Shown in pieces: positions 48,583 to 56,012 of a stretch of DNA of 64,000 nt (its first letter is position 1; the number at the start of each line of letters is the position of its first letter). Source of the DNA: Streptomyces sp. NBC_00414 (GTDB lineage Bacteria; Actinomycetota; Actinomycetes; Streptomycetales; Streptomycetaceae); NCBI RefSeq assembly GCF_036038375.1, contig NZ_CP107935.1:6014001-6078000 (forward strand), read 5' to 3'. The position numbers were made by a program, and so were the translations under genes. The notes under the pieces are model-generated. The model worked only from the letters and a program-made list of their open reading frames with translations, was not told the origin of the DNA and searched no databases.

Positions 48583-49239
48583 TCAGTTCCCCGCCACCGA
48601 CTTGACCGCCACCGACACCGGTGTCGAGCCGCTGATCAGTTCCAGGGTCAGGCCGGCCGTCGCGGGGGTGTCGACCAGTTCCGCGAGGACCGCGGCGACG
48701 TCGTCGCGCGGGACGGGCCCGCGGCCCGTGGCGGCCTCCAGACGGACGAGACCCGTGCCCGCGTCGTTGGTCAGCATCCCGGGGCGCAGGATCGTCCAGT
48801 CCAGGCCGCGGTGAGCCCGTACGTACGCGTCGGCCTCGCCCTTGGCACGCAGGTACGCGTCGAAGACGTCGTCCCCGGGGTGTTCCGGATCGGCGCCCAT
48901 CGACGACACGACCACATGACGTCGTACCCCGGCCCGGGCCGCCGCGTCCGCGAAGAGCACGGCGGCACCCCGGTCCACTGTCTCCTTGCGGGCCGCCCCG
49001 CTGTCCGGGCCCGCGCCCGCAGCGAAGACCGCGGCGTCCGCGCCCCGCAGATGGGCGGAGACCTCCTCCTCCGAGGCCGACTCCAGATCGCACAGCACCG
49101 GCTCGGCGCCGGCCGCCCGCAGATCGTCGCCCTGTTCGGCTCGGCGGATGATCCCCGCCACCTCGTCACCGCGCGCGGAGAGCAGCCGCTCAAGCCGCAG
49201 CGCGATCTGACCATGACCTCCAGCGATAACAATGCGCAT
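48583..49239 (-). CDS. NAD(P)-binding SDR-like oxidoreductase (NAD(P)H-binding family)
   Basis: A 218-residue atypical SDR starting at ATG 49239. The Rossmann motif is MRIVIAGGHGQIALRLERLL. HVVVSSMGADPEHPGDDVFDAYLRAKGEADAYV carries the Tyr-x-x-x-Lys-like pair (YLRAK), and DWTILRPGMLTNDAGTG is the usual downstream motif. This subgroup (YwnB/YhfK-like) has no fixed substrate. The gene is divergent from the following lipoprotein gene, with an isolated DnaA box between them. Confidence 0.9.
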   Translation of the reverse strand: MRIVIAGGHGQIALRLERLLSARGDEVAGIIRRAEQGDDLRAAGAEPVLCDLESASEEEVSAHLRGADAAVFAAGAGPDSGAARKETVDRGAAVLFADAAARAGVRRHVVVSSMGADPEHPGDDVFDAYLRAKGEADAYVRAHRGLDWTILRPGMLTNDAGTGLVRLEAATGRGPVPRDDVAAVLAELVDTPATAGLTLELISGSTPVSVAVKSVAGN

Positions 49240-49283
49240 GTTTCCGACCGTACGCCCGGACGGGCACACTCGCCGCACAACCC

Positions 49284-49292
49284 TGTGGATAA
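49284..49292 (-). promoter_or_regulatory. Isolated consensus DnaA box
   Basis: TGTGGATAA (TTATCCACA on the minus strand) is an exact classical DnaA box in the gap between the SDR and lipoprotein genes. It is alone, so not an origin; control of one of the flanking genes or DnaA titration is possible. Confidence 0.4.
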
Positions 49293-49374
49293 CTCGTGAG
49301 TCTCTTGAGAGATCACGTTGTACGAGGGGGACGCCGTCAGGCGTCATAAGGAGACCGTCATCACCGCCACAAGC

Positions 49375-50430
49375 ATGAGCCGCGCCACCCGCAAGAGCCC
49401 TGCCATACGCAGGACTCTCACCGCGGTCGGCTGCACCACCGCACTGCTCTCCGGAGTGGCCGCCTGCGGCACGGTGGAGAACCTCACCGCCGGTCAGAAG
49501 GTGGACCAGGCCGTCGAGGGGCTCGGCAAAAAGAAGTCGCTCGCCTTCGAGTTGGGCCTCGACGCCAAGCCCTCGGCGCTCGTGAAACTGGCCGGAGAGG
49601 GGGAGCCGGGCGAGGAGATGCCGCCCGAGCTCGCGGAACTCTTCACCGGAGTACGGGTCAAGGTGTCCGTCGAGTCGCGCAAGCCGCTCGCCGACTCGGG
49701 TGAGAAGGACCTCGTCGGTACGGGGGTGTCGATCTCGGGACCCGACGGTGTCCTGGCCGAGTACCGCGTCGTCGGCGACCACACGTACTACCGGGCCGAC
49801 ATGAAGGCGTTCGGCGAGGCGATGGGCTTCCCGCTGCCGACCGCCGACGACCTCCCCGAGAGCGAGAAGGACCTCAAGCCGGTACTTGAGGGCAAGTGGG
49901 TCGAGGTCGACAACCGCGAACTCGACCGCGCCGCCAAGGACGCCTCCGGCAAGGGCAAGGGCGCCGAGGCCGACGAGGTCGACAGCAAGACCCAGCAGAA
50001 GATCCTCAAGGCCGTGCGCTCGGTCGTCGCCCGCGAGGTCACCTTCAGCGACAAGGGAGGCAGCGACGGCGTCGAACGGATCGTCGCCAAGGCCTCGTTC
50101 CGCGACCTGCTCACCGGTGTCCTCGACAAGCTGCGGCCACTGGCCGACGAACTCCCGGCGGGCGCCGAACTGCCCACCGACGAGGACCTGAAGGACGCTC
50201 CCGACGGCAAGGTCGCCGTCAACTTCTCACTGAAGAACGGCGATCTGACCCGCGTCTCCGTCGACCTCGCCGCCCTGGCGGACGACCCGAAGGGCGCCGA
50301 ACTGCCGCTGGTCATCACGTTCGGCAAAGCCGGCGACATCAGTGCCCCGTCCGGCGCGACGAAGATGCCCGCGGGCGAGTTCGGCGGACCGGGCAACCCG
50401 TTCACCAGCGGTCTGCTGGGCGGTTTCTGA
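49375..50430 (+). CDS. Lipoprotein with LppX/LolA-like fold, predicted
   Basis: Read from ATG 49375 the product is 351 residues, with a basic start, a hydrophobic stretch and the lipobox LSGVAAC, so Cys31 should be lipidated. The mature part is Lys/Glu/Asp-rich, with VRVKVSVESRKPLADSG, ADMKAFGEAMGF and VAVNFSLKNGDLTRVSVDLA, the pattern of actinobacterial DUF/LppX-type lipoproteins thought to carry hydrophobic ligands. The start is odd: AAGGAG at 49348-49353 is 21 bases before the ATG but ideally placed for a non-standard ATC codon at 49360 in the same frame. A related lipoprotein begins at 63556. Confidence 0.8.
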   Translation: MSRATRKSPAIRRTLTAVGCTTALLSGVAACGTVENLTAGQKVDQAVEGLGKKKSLAFELGLDAKPSALVKLAGEGEPGEEMPPELAELFTGVRVKVSVESRKPLADSGEKDLVGTGVSISGPDGVLAEYRVVGDHTYYRADMKAFGEAMGFPLPTADDLPESEKDLKPVLEGKWVEVDNRELDRAAKDASGKGKGAEADEVDSKTQQKILKAVRSVVAREVTFSDKGGSDGVERIVAKASFRDLLTGVLDKLRPLADELPAGAELPTDEDLKDAPDGKVAVNFSLKNGDLTRVSVDLAALADDPKGAELPLVITFGKAGDISAPSGATKMPAGEFGGPGNPFTSGLLGGF

Positions 50431-50580
50431 CCTCCCGTTCGCCACACGGACCGGTCGTCACACGGACGAACACCTACGCGCGCGTGGAGCCCGATACCCC
50501 TCCACGCGCGCGTGAACGCCGACGGGGACCCGTCCCGCCCCGCGGGCCCGGAAGCGCTCCACCCCGCACCTCAGGAACGC

Positions 50581-51843
50581 TCAGGACGCACCCGTCCGCC
50601 CCTGGCGCGGCAGGTCCAACGTCACGGCCACCGCCGAGTTGCAGTACTCCCGTACCGCGCTCGTCCGCGCCACCACCCGCCCCCGGTGCACCACGATCCG
50701 GCTGTACGCCAGCGACAGCGCGCCGTCGAGCCGGTCCCCGCGCACCGCGAGCAACTCCGCCGGGAACCCGGCCTCCACACGCACCTCGGGCAGCCCCAGC
50801 ACCGCCCGCGCCGACGAACTCACCGTGTCGTACGCGTCGGCGGACCGCAGCCCGTACCGCGAGGCCAGCAGATACGCCGCCTCCAGCGGATCCCCGCGCC
50901 CCACGGGATTCGACACGTCCCGCAGCGCGCCGCTGCCGGCCGCGACCCGTACGCCGGCCGCCCGCAGCAGCCGTACCGGAGCCGTTCCCCGGCGGTCCAC
51001 GCCCGAACAGCCGCCCTGGGGGAGGCAGACGACGGTCACCCCGGCCGCGGCGAGCTGGTCGGCCGACCGCGAGGCCACCTCGGAGGGCAGCCGGCTCAGC
51101 CCTCCGCAGGGGCCGAGCGTCACGCCGGGCCGCAAGCCGCCCGCCATCGCCGCGAGACGCCCGAGCCGGGCCGGATCGTCACCGTCCGTGTGCAGATCGA
51201 CCGGGCAGCCCTGCTCCGAGGCGACCTCCAGGACCGCCTCCACGTATCCCGTCGGATCGGGGTCCAGATCTGGACAACCGCCCACTACGGAGGCGCCCAT
51301 CTTCACCGCGTCCCGCAGCATCGCCAGCCCGTCGGCCCCGGCCAGCCCGGTGAGGACCCGGGGCATCGCCACGACCGTCAGCTCGACCAGCCCCCGCAGC
51401 GCGCGCCGCGCCTGGAGCACCGCCGCCATCGACCCCAGCCCCTGGACGTCGCCCACGCGCACGTGCGAGCGGACGGCGGTCGCCCCGTGCCCGAGCTGCA
51501 GGAGAGCGGCCTCGGTCGTACGGCGCTGGACCTCGTGCCCCTCGTACGAGACCGGGCCCTCGCCGTCGGCCGACAGGGCCGTGTCGCTGTGGGCGTGGGG
51601 CTCGGCCGGGGCAGGCAGGAGCAGGTGGCCGGAGAGGTCCACGCGCGCGGTGTGCGCGGTGAGGCTGCCGGCCGTGCCGACCGCCTCGATGCGTCCGTCG
51701 GCCAGCCGCACGTCCACGATCCGGCCGTCGGTGAGCCGCGCACCGCAGAGCAGCAGGTCGGAGCCGTCGGTCCGGCCGGACGAGCCCGAGGAGCCGGACG
51801 AGGACGACGAGGAGTGGTGCGGCTGCGGCTGGCTGTCGGGCAT
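50581..51843 (-). CDS. Amidohydrolase/cytosine-deaminase-like protein with degenerate metal site
   Basis: A 420-residue member of the metal-dependent hydrolase superfamily beginning with a Ser-rich stretch. The first metal motif EPHAHSD (His83, His85) and the beta-5 His in VDLHTDGDD (His218) are present. The next two ligands are not: VTLGPCGGLS has Pro245 where the family has His (VSHCCSL-type), and AAGSGALRDVSNPVGRGDP has Gly305 where the catalytic Asp (GSDNVRD-type) belongs. The surrounding residues align well, so this is real divergence. It is probably not a working deaminase of the usual kind. No operon partner is visible. Confidence 0.85.
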   Translation of the reverse strand: MPDSQPQPHHSSSSSSGSSGSSGRTDGSDLLLCGARLTDGRIVDVRLADGRIEAVGTAGSLTAHTARVDLSGHLLLPAPAEPHAHSDTALSADGEGPVSYEGHEVQRRTTEAALLQLGHGATAVRSHVRVGDVQGLGSMAAVLQARRALRGLVELTVVAMPRVLTGLAGADGLAMLRDAVKMGASVVGGCPDLDPDPTGYVEAVLEVASEQGCPVDLHTDGDDPARLGRLAAMAGGLRPGVTLGPCGGLSRLPSEVASRSADQLAAAGVTVVCLPQGGCSGVDRRGTAPVRLLRAAGVRVAAGSGALRDVSNPVGRGDPLEAAYLLASRYGLRSADAYDTVSSSARAVLGLPEVRVEAGFPAELLAVRGDRLDGALSLAYSRIVVHRGRVVARTSAVREYCNSAVAVTLDLPRQGRTGAS

Positions 51844-52037
51844 CGCGCTCCTGGGGCTCGGCGGCTGCGCAGGAGAGGCACAAGATCACGCAGCGTGAGT
51901 CGAGCCTAGGGTGACGACCGGCGCGCATCGAGGAGGAGCGGAATAGTCGTACCGGTGTGGTCGGTCGTGCCCGAGGGGCAGGTGGAACAGCCGGTGAGGG
52001 CCCGGGAACGGGCCGGGACAGGTGCCGCGAAACGGAT

Positions 52038-52067
52038 TTGGGCGATCGGCTGCCGAGCGTGTAATGT
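52038..52067 (+). promoter_or_regulatory. Promoter of the tRNA-Thr/tRNA-Met unit
   Basis: TTGGGC (52038-52043) and TAATGT (52062-52067), separated by 18 bases, lie about 12 bases before the tRNA-Thr gene, a reasonable vegetative promoter for a stable RNA unit. No coding sequence occupies 51844-52078. Confidence 0.5.
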
Positions 52068-52078
52068 CTTCATCGCTC

Positions 52079-52151
52079 GCCCCAATAGCTCAGTCGGTAG
52101 AGCGTCTCCATGGTAAGGAGAAGGTCTACGGTTCGATTCCGTATTGGGGCT
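52079..52151 (+). tRNA. tRNA-Thr (GGT)
   Basis: A 73-base tRNA. Acceptor GCCCCAA (52079-52085) pairs with TTGGGGC (52144-52150), the anticodon GGT is at 52112-52114, D-loop and TTCGATT T-loop are standard. It reads ACC and ACU threonine codons. CCA is not encoded. Confidence 0.97.
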
Positions 52152-52197
52152 CTGGTGTGGGAGGTTCCCGTCGCAAGGCGGGAACTGATCACATCAA

Positions 52198-52270
52198 AGC
52201 GGTGTAGCTCAGTCGGTAGAGCAAGCGGCTCATAATCGCTGTGTCACCGGTTCAAGTCCGGTCACCGCTA
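52198..52270 (+). tRNA. tRNA-Met (CAT)
   Basis: A 73-base tRNA. Acceptor AGCGGTG (52198-52204) pairs with CACCGCT (52263-52269); anticodon CAT is at 52231-52233. The fully paired acceptor and lack of a three-G anticodon stem mark it as an elongator, not initiator, methionine tRNA. It lies 46 bases after tRNA-Thr and 92 before rpmG, an arrangement conserved in actinobacteria. Confidence 0.96.
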
Positions 52271-52362
52271 CTGACGGTAGCCGATTGCGGGGTCGGTCCT
52301 TCAATCGGTTACTCTTTTATGCGTTAATCCATGTCTCATCCGTCCCGGCAAGGAGCACTCAC

Positions 52363-52527
52363 GTGGCTGCCACCGACGTCCGCCCGAAGATCACGCTGGC
52401 CTGCGTGGAGTGCAAGGAGCGGAACTACATCACCAAGAAGAACCGGCGTAACAACCCGGATCGCATGGAGATGAAGAAGCACTGCCCGCGTTGCAACTCG
52501 CACACTGCGCACCGCGAAACGCGATAA
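52363..52527 (+). CDS. rpmG: 50S ribosomal protein L33
   Basis: A 54-residue ribosomal protein starting at GTG 52363 behind AAGGAG. It is the zinc-binding (C+) form: CVEC and CPRC are both present, as is the conserved NYITKKNRRNNPDRMEMKKH. Streptomyces usually also carry a cysteine-free paralogue that takes over in zinc starvation; none is in this window. It is the first gene after the tRNA pair and is separated from the dehydratase genes by a hairpin. Confidence 0.97.
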   Translation: MAATDVRPKITLACVECKERNYITKKNRRNNPDRMEMKKHCPRCNSHTAHRETR

Positions 52528-52540
52528 AAAGGCTCGTTCA

Positions 52541-52574
52541 CGAGGCCGTCCCCTGTAACCGGGGGGCGGCCTCG
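52541..52574 (+). terminator. Stem-loop between rpmG and the dehydratase genes
   Basis: CGAGGCCGTCCCC (52541-52553) pairs with GGGGGGCGGCCTCG (52561-52574) around a short loop. It follows the rpmG stop by 13 bases and probably terminates or attenuates transcription into the downstream MaoC-type genes. Confidence 0.7.
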
Positions 52575-52635
52575 CGTCGTTGACACCCGCGGCGAACCAG
52601 CTGCGAACCAGTGCGAATCAGGAGGTGCCGAGCCG

Positions 52636-53088
52636 ATGGCGCTCGACCAGTCCTTCGTGGGGCGGTCCTACCCGCCCACCGACCCGTACGAGGTCGGCCG
52701 GGAGAAGATCCGCGAGTTCGCGGAAGCGGTGGGAGACCCCAACCCCGCCTACAGGGACCCGGATGTGGCCAAGGCCCTCGGCCACCCCGATGTGATCGCA
52801 CCGCCGACTTTCGTGTTCGCGATCACCTTCAAGGCCGCGGGACAGGTCATCCAGGACCCGCAGCTGGGTCTCGACTACAGCCGTGTCGTGCACGGTGACC
52901 AGAAGTTCGTCCATGTGCGCCCGGTGCGCGCGGGGGACCGGCTCACGGTCACGTCCACCATCGAGGCGATCAAGTCGATGGCGGGCAACGACATCCTGGA
53001 CATTCGCGGCGAGGTCCACGACGAGGCCGGTGAGCACGTGGTGACCGCCTGGACCAAGCTCGTGTCCCGCGCGGCCGAGGGGGCGTGA
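52636..53088 (+). CDS. MaoC-type (R)-hydroxyacyl dehydratase, HadA-like subunit
   Basis: A 150-residue hot-dog-fold protein. The start MALDQSFVGRSYPPTDPYEVGREKIREFA and the segment VIAPPTFVFAITFK are characteristic of the non-catalytic or substrate-binding HadA/HadC-type subunit (UPF0336). It pairs with the catalytic subunit encoded four bases downstream. In mycobacteria the same position (rpmG-hadABC-tRNA-Trp-secE-nusG) holds the FAS-II dehydratase; in Streptomyces the physiological substrate is less clear. ATG 52636 follows AGGAGGTG. Confidence 0.92.
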   Translation: MALDQSFVGRSYPPTDPYEVGREKIREFAEAVGDPNPAYRDPDVAKALGHPDVIAPPTFVFAITFKAAGQVIQDPQLGLDYSRVVHGDQKFVHVRPVRAGDRLTVTSTIEAIKSMAGNDILDIRGEVHDEAGEHVVTAWTKLVSRAAEGA

Positions 53089-53092
53089 ACAG

Positions 53093-53521
53093 ATGACCGC
53101 GAAGATCGCGTACAACGACGTCGAGGTCGGCACCGAGCTGCCGGCCCAGTCGTTCGAAGTGACCCGCGCCACGCTCGTGCAGTACGCGGGTGCCTCGGGG
53201 GACTTCAATCCGATCCACTGGAACGAGAAGTTCGCCAAGGAGGTCGGCCTCCCGGACGTCATCGCGCACGGCATGTTCACCATGGCCGAGGCGATCCGGG
53301 TCGTCACCGACTGGACCGGCGACCCGGGTGCGGTCGTCGAGTACGGCGTCCGCTTCACCAAGCCCGTCGTCGTCCCGAACGACGACAAGGGCGCCACGAT
53401 CGAGGTCAGCGGCAAGGTCGCCGTCAAGCTCGACGACAACACCGTCCGCGTCGACCTCGTCGCGATGAGCGCGGGCCAGAAGGTGCTGGGCATGTCCCGG
53501 GCGGTCGTACGGCTCGCCTGA
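53093..53521 (+). CDS. MaoC-type (R)-hydroxyacyl dehydratase, HadB-like catalytic subunit
   Basis: A 142-residue hot-dog-fold enzyme. The hydratase-2 motif is YAGASGDFNPIHWNEKFAKE, with the catalytic Asp and His, and DVIAHGMFTMAEAIR follows. It starts at ATG 53093, just after the HadA-like gene, so the heterodimer is co-expressed. It should dehydrate (R)-3-hydroxyacyl thioesters to trans-2-enoyl forms. A hairpin terminator closes the unit about 40 bases later. Confidence 0.93.
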   Translation: MTAKIAYNDVEVGTELPAQSFEVTRATLVQYAGASGDFNPIHWNEKFAKEVGLPDVIAHGMFTMAEAIRVVTDWTGDPGAVVEYGVRFTKPVVVPNDDKGATIEVSGKVAVKLDDNTVRVDLVAMSAGQKVLGMSRAVVRLA

Positions 53522-53558
53522 CCGGGCGCGGACAGCAGGGCTACGAGTAGTACGCGCG

Positions 53559-53604
53559 GTACGAGTAAGGGGCGCTCGCAGTGGCGGGCGCCCCTTACCC
53601 GTAC
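53559..53604 (+). terminator. Stem-loop terminator after the dehydratase genes
   Basis: GTAAGGGGCGC (53565-53575) pairs exactly with GCGCCCCTTAC (53588-53598), and the flanking GTAC/GTAC bases extend the stem to 53559-53604. Confidence 0.8.
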
Positions 53605-53654
53605 GTACTCCCGAACCCCCTCCCGGAGCCCTCTCGGGCCACCCTCTTGACTTG

Positions 53655-53674
53655 GTTAGTGATTGAGTACTAAC
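53655..53674. promoter_or_regulatory. TetR operator at the regulator's own promoter
   Basis: GTTAGT-N8-ACTAAC at 53655-53674, eight bases before the TetR start codon. The identical half-sites with the same 8-base spacing recur at 54314-54333 in front of the efflux pump gene, which makes this a convincing regulator site. Confidence 0.8.
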
Positions 53675-53682
53675 TTCGTCGC

Positions 53683-54252
53683 ATGGTCAGGATGAGCGCA
53701 GAGGAAAGGCGTGAGAGTGTCATTCGCGCGGCGATGAGCGAGTTCGCCCGGGGCGGCTACTACGGCACGTCCACCGAGGTGATCGCCAAGCGTGTGGGGG
53801 TCTCGCAGCCGTACCTCTTCCGGCTCTTCCCCGGCAAGAAGGCGATCTTCCTGGCAGCCGCCGAACGCTGCCTGGACGACAGTATCCGTACGTTCGCGAA
53901 GGCGTCCGAGGGGCTGAGGGGCGAGGAGGCCCTGCATGCCATGGCGGACGCGTACACCAGGGTCATCGCCGAGGAGCCGGAGCGGCTGCTCATGCAGATG
54001 CAGATGTACGTCGCGGTGGCGGCGGCCGAGCAGGCCGGTGACCATGAGCTCGGGGAGGCGGTCCGGGCCGGCTGGATGCGGCTGTGGGACACCGTCCATC
54101 TGCCGCTCGGTGCCGACATGGACGAGACCACGACCTTCCTGGCCTACGGCATGCTCATCAACTGCCTCGTGGCCATGGGCTTTCCATCCCAGCACCGGGT
54201 GTGGGAAGGGCTCTACCCCTCGGCCCGGGTCAAGGGCCGGCTCGAACACTGA
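53683..54252 (+). CDS. TetR family transcriptional regulator
   Basis: A 189-residue repressor. The N-terminal helix-turn-helix is RRESVIRAAMSEFARGGYYG, TSTEVIAKRVGVSQPYLFRLFPGKKAIF. The C-terminal ligand domain, rich in Met (RLLMQMQMYVAVAAAEQAG), is suited to hydrophobic drugs. ATG 53683 lies so close to the operator that the transcript is probably leaderless or nearly so. It most likely represses itself and the downstream DHA2 pump through the shared GTTAGT-N8-ACTAAC site. Confidence 0.93.
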   Translation: MVRMSAEERRESVIRAAMSEFARGGYYGTSTEVIAKRVGVSQPYLFRLFPGKKAIFLAAAERCLDDSIRTFAKASEGLRGEEALHAMADAYTRVIAEEPERLLMQMQMYVAVAAAEQAGDHELGEAVRAGWMRLWDTVHLPLGADMDETTTFLAYGMLINCLVAMGFPSQHRVWEGLYPSARVKGRLEH

Positions 54253-54313
54253 AGTGGACCACCGGAGAACCGGTGAAGGCGGCGGAGAGCGGCGCCTTTT
54301 CATGACCTCGAAA

Positions 54314-54333
54314 GTTAGTCAGCAATAACTAAC
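54314..54333. promoter_or_regulatory. TetR operator at the efflux pump promoter
   Basis: GTTAGT-N8-ACTAAC at 54314-54333, identical in half-sites and spacing to the site at 53655, lies in the 112-base gap between the TetR gene and the MFS gene, 31 bases before the latter's start. Confidence 0.8.
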
Positions 54334-54364
54334 CGAACGCTAGCGATAACCCGCTGGGGGAGCG

Positions 54365-55816
54365 ATGTCACAGCAGATGCCACAGCCGACCGAACGCCGC
54401 GGGGGAGCCGTCTGGGCCCTCGTCATCACCAGCGTCGCCGGATTCATGGCGGCCCTCGACAACCTCGTCGTCACCACCGCTCTGCCCTCGATCCGTAAGG
54501 ACTTCGGAGGAGCGCTCGACGACCTGGAATGGACCGTGAGCGCGTACACGCTCACCTTCGCCGTGCTGCTGATGTTCGGCGCGGCTCTGGGCGACCGGTT
54601 CGGCCGCCGCCGGCTCTTCCTCGTCGGCATCACCGTCTTCACCGGAGCCTCCGCCGCGGCGGCCATGGCGCCCGGCATCGACTCGCTGATCGCCGCCCGC
54701 GCCGTCCAGGGCGTCGGCGCGGCCATCATGATGCCGCTGACGCTGACCCTGCTGACAGCCGCCGTCCCGGCCGCCAAGCGCGGGATGGCGTACGGGATAT
54801 GGGGAGCCGTCAACGGTCTCGCGGTCGCCTCGGGGCCGCTCATCGGAGGCAGTCTCACGGAGCACCTGTCCTGGCAGTGGATCTTCTGGCTGAACGTTCC
54901 GCTGGGTCTTGCCCTGCTGCCGCTCGCCCGGCTGCGCCTCTCGGAGTCGTTCGGCGCCGGTGCCCCGCTCGACATCCGCGGCACCCTGCTCGCCAGCGGC
55001 GGCCTCTTCGGAATCGTGTACGGGCTGGTCCGCGCGCCCGTCGTCGGCTGGACCGACGGTGTCGTCCTGCTCGCCCTGTTCGCAGGTACGGCTCTGCTCG
55101 TCGGCTTCGTGTTCCACGGGATGCGTGCCAAGAACCCGATGCTGCCGATGCGGCTCTTCCGCAGCCGCGCCTTCGCCGGGATCAACGCGGCGAGCCTGCT
55201 GATGTTCCTCGGGATGTTCGGCTCGATCTTCCTGCTCAGTCAGTACATGCAGGGCGTGCTCGGCTACTCGCCCACCGAGGCCGGCCTGCGCATGCTGCCC
55301 TGGACCGGCATGCCGATGCTCGTCGCGCCGATCGCGGGCTACATGTCCGACCGGATCGGCGGCCGTCCCGTCGTCGCCGCGGGCCTGTTCCTGCAGGCCG
55401 TCGGGCTCGGATGGTTCGCCTTCGTGGTCCAGGCCGACACGTCGTACGCCGCGCAGCTGCCCGCCCTGATCATCAGCGGAATCGGGATGTCCCTCTTCTT
55501 CGCTCCCGCCTCCAGCCTGGTCATGTCCAGCGTCCGGCCGCAGGAGCAGGGGATCGCGTCCGGCGCCAACAACGCGCTGCGCGAGGTCGGCGGGGCGCTC
55601 GGTATCGCGGTGATGGCCTCGATCTTCTCCTCCCAGGGCGGCTACGAGAGCGGGCAGACCTTCGTGGACGGCATCAGGCCGGCTCTGTGGGTCGGCTCGG
55701 CGGCGGTCGCCGTGGCGGGGCTGGCGGCGCTGTACATCCCGAGGCGGCTGTGTGGAGCCGGGCCGGCGGAGAGTGCGGAGGCGCCGGCGCCCGTGCTGGA
55801 GACAGCGGCGCACTGA
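54365..55816 (+). CDS. MFS multidrug efflux transporter, DHA2 (14-helix) type
   Basis: A 483-residue drug:proton antiporter of the EmrB/QacA group. Motif D1 is in FMAALDNLVVTTALPSIRKDF, motif A is GDRFGRRRLFL, motif C is GLAVASGPLIGGSLTEHLSWQWIFW. About fourteen helices are visible. ATG 54365 follows GGGGGAGCG. The matching TetR operators tie it to the adjacent repressor. Likely role: export of a toxic hydrophobic compound that is also the TetR ligand. Confidence 0.94.
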   Translation: MSQQMPQPTERRGGAVWALVITSVAGFMAALDNLVVTTALPSIRKDFGGALDDLEWTVSAYTLTFAVLLMFGAALGDRFGRRRLFLVGITVFTGASAAAAMAPGIDSLIAARAVQGVGAAIMMPLTLTLLTAAVPAAKRGMAYGIWGAVNGLAVASGPLIGGSLTEHLSWQWIFWLNVPLGLALLPLARLRLSESFGAGAPLDIRGTLLASGGLFGIVYGLVRAPVVGWTDGVVLLALFAGTALLVGFVFHGMRAKNPMLPMRLFRSRAFAGINAASLLMFLGMFGSIFLLSQYMQGVLGYSPTEAGLRMLPWTGMPMLVAPIAGYMSDRIGGRPVVAAGLFLQAVGLGWFAFVVQADTSYAAQLPALIISGIGMSLFFAPASSLVMSSVRPQEQGIASGANNALREVGGALGIAVMASIFSSQGGYESGQTFVDGIRPALWVGSAAVAVAGLAALYIPRRLCGAGPAESAEAPAPVLETAAH

Positions 55817-55858
55817 GTTCGGAATCCAACCCGCGGATTCTGGACGGCGGTGTGACGG

Positions 55859-55925
55859 CTGCGGGCCGGTGGGGGCCGGCCGCGCAGTTTCCCGCGCCCC
55901 TCAGAAGCGGGGCTGCGCCCCGGCC
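55859..55925. repeat. Dispersed intergenic repeat, copy near 55.9 kb
   Basis: CTGCGGGCCGGTGGGGGCCG followed by GCGCAGTTTCCCGCGCCCCT is an inverted-orientation member of the dispersed family with one core substitution, followed by CAGAAGCGGGGCTGCGCCCC. It lies 45 bases after the MFS stop. Confidence 0.8.
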
Positions 55926-56012
55926 TCCGCCCCCACCGGTCCGCACGGACCACCCGACCTCCTGAGTACGGCCCCGCCCGAACCGGCGGGGCCGTTCTCG
56001 TACTCTGGGCAC

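Noticed and set aside
44687..49292. A replication origin suggested by DnaA boxes
   Set aside because: Only two boxes 4.6 kb apart; a Streptomyces oriC carries a dense cluster between dnaA and dnaN, neither of which is here.
47444..52270. Integrated element at the tRNA-Tyr or tRNA-Thr/Met genes
   Set aside because: No integrase, excisionase or replication gene, no duplicated tRNA 3' end, and base composition is uniform with the core.
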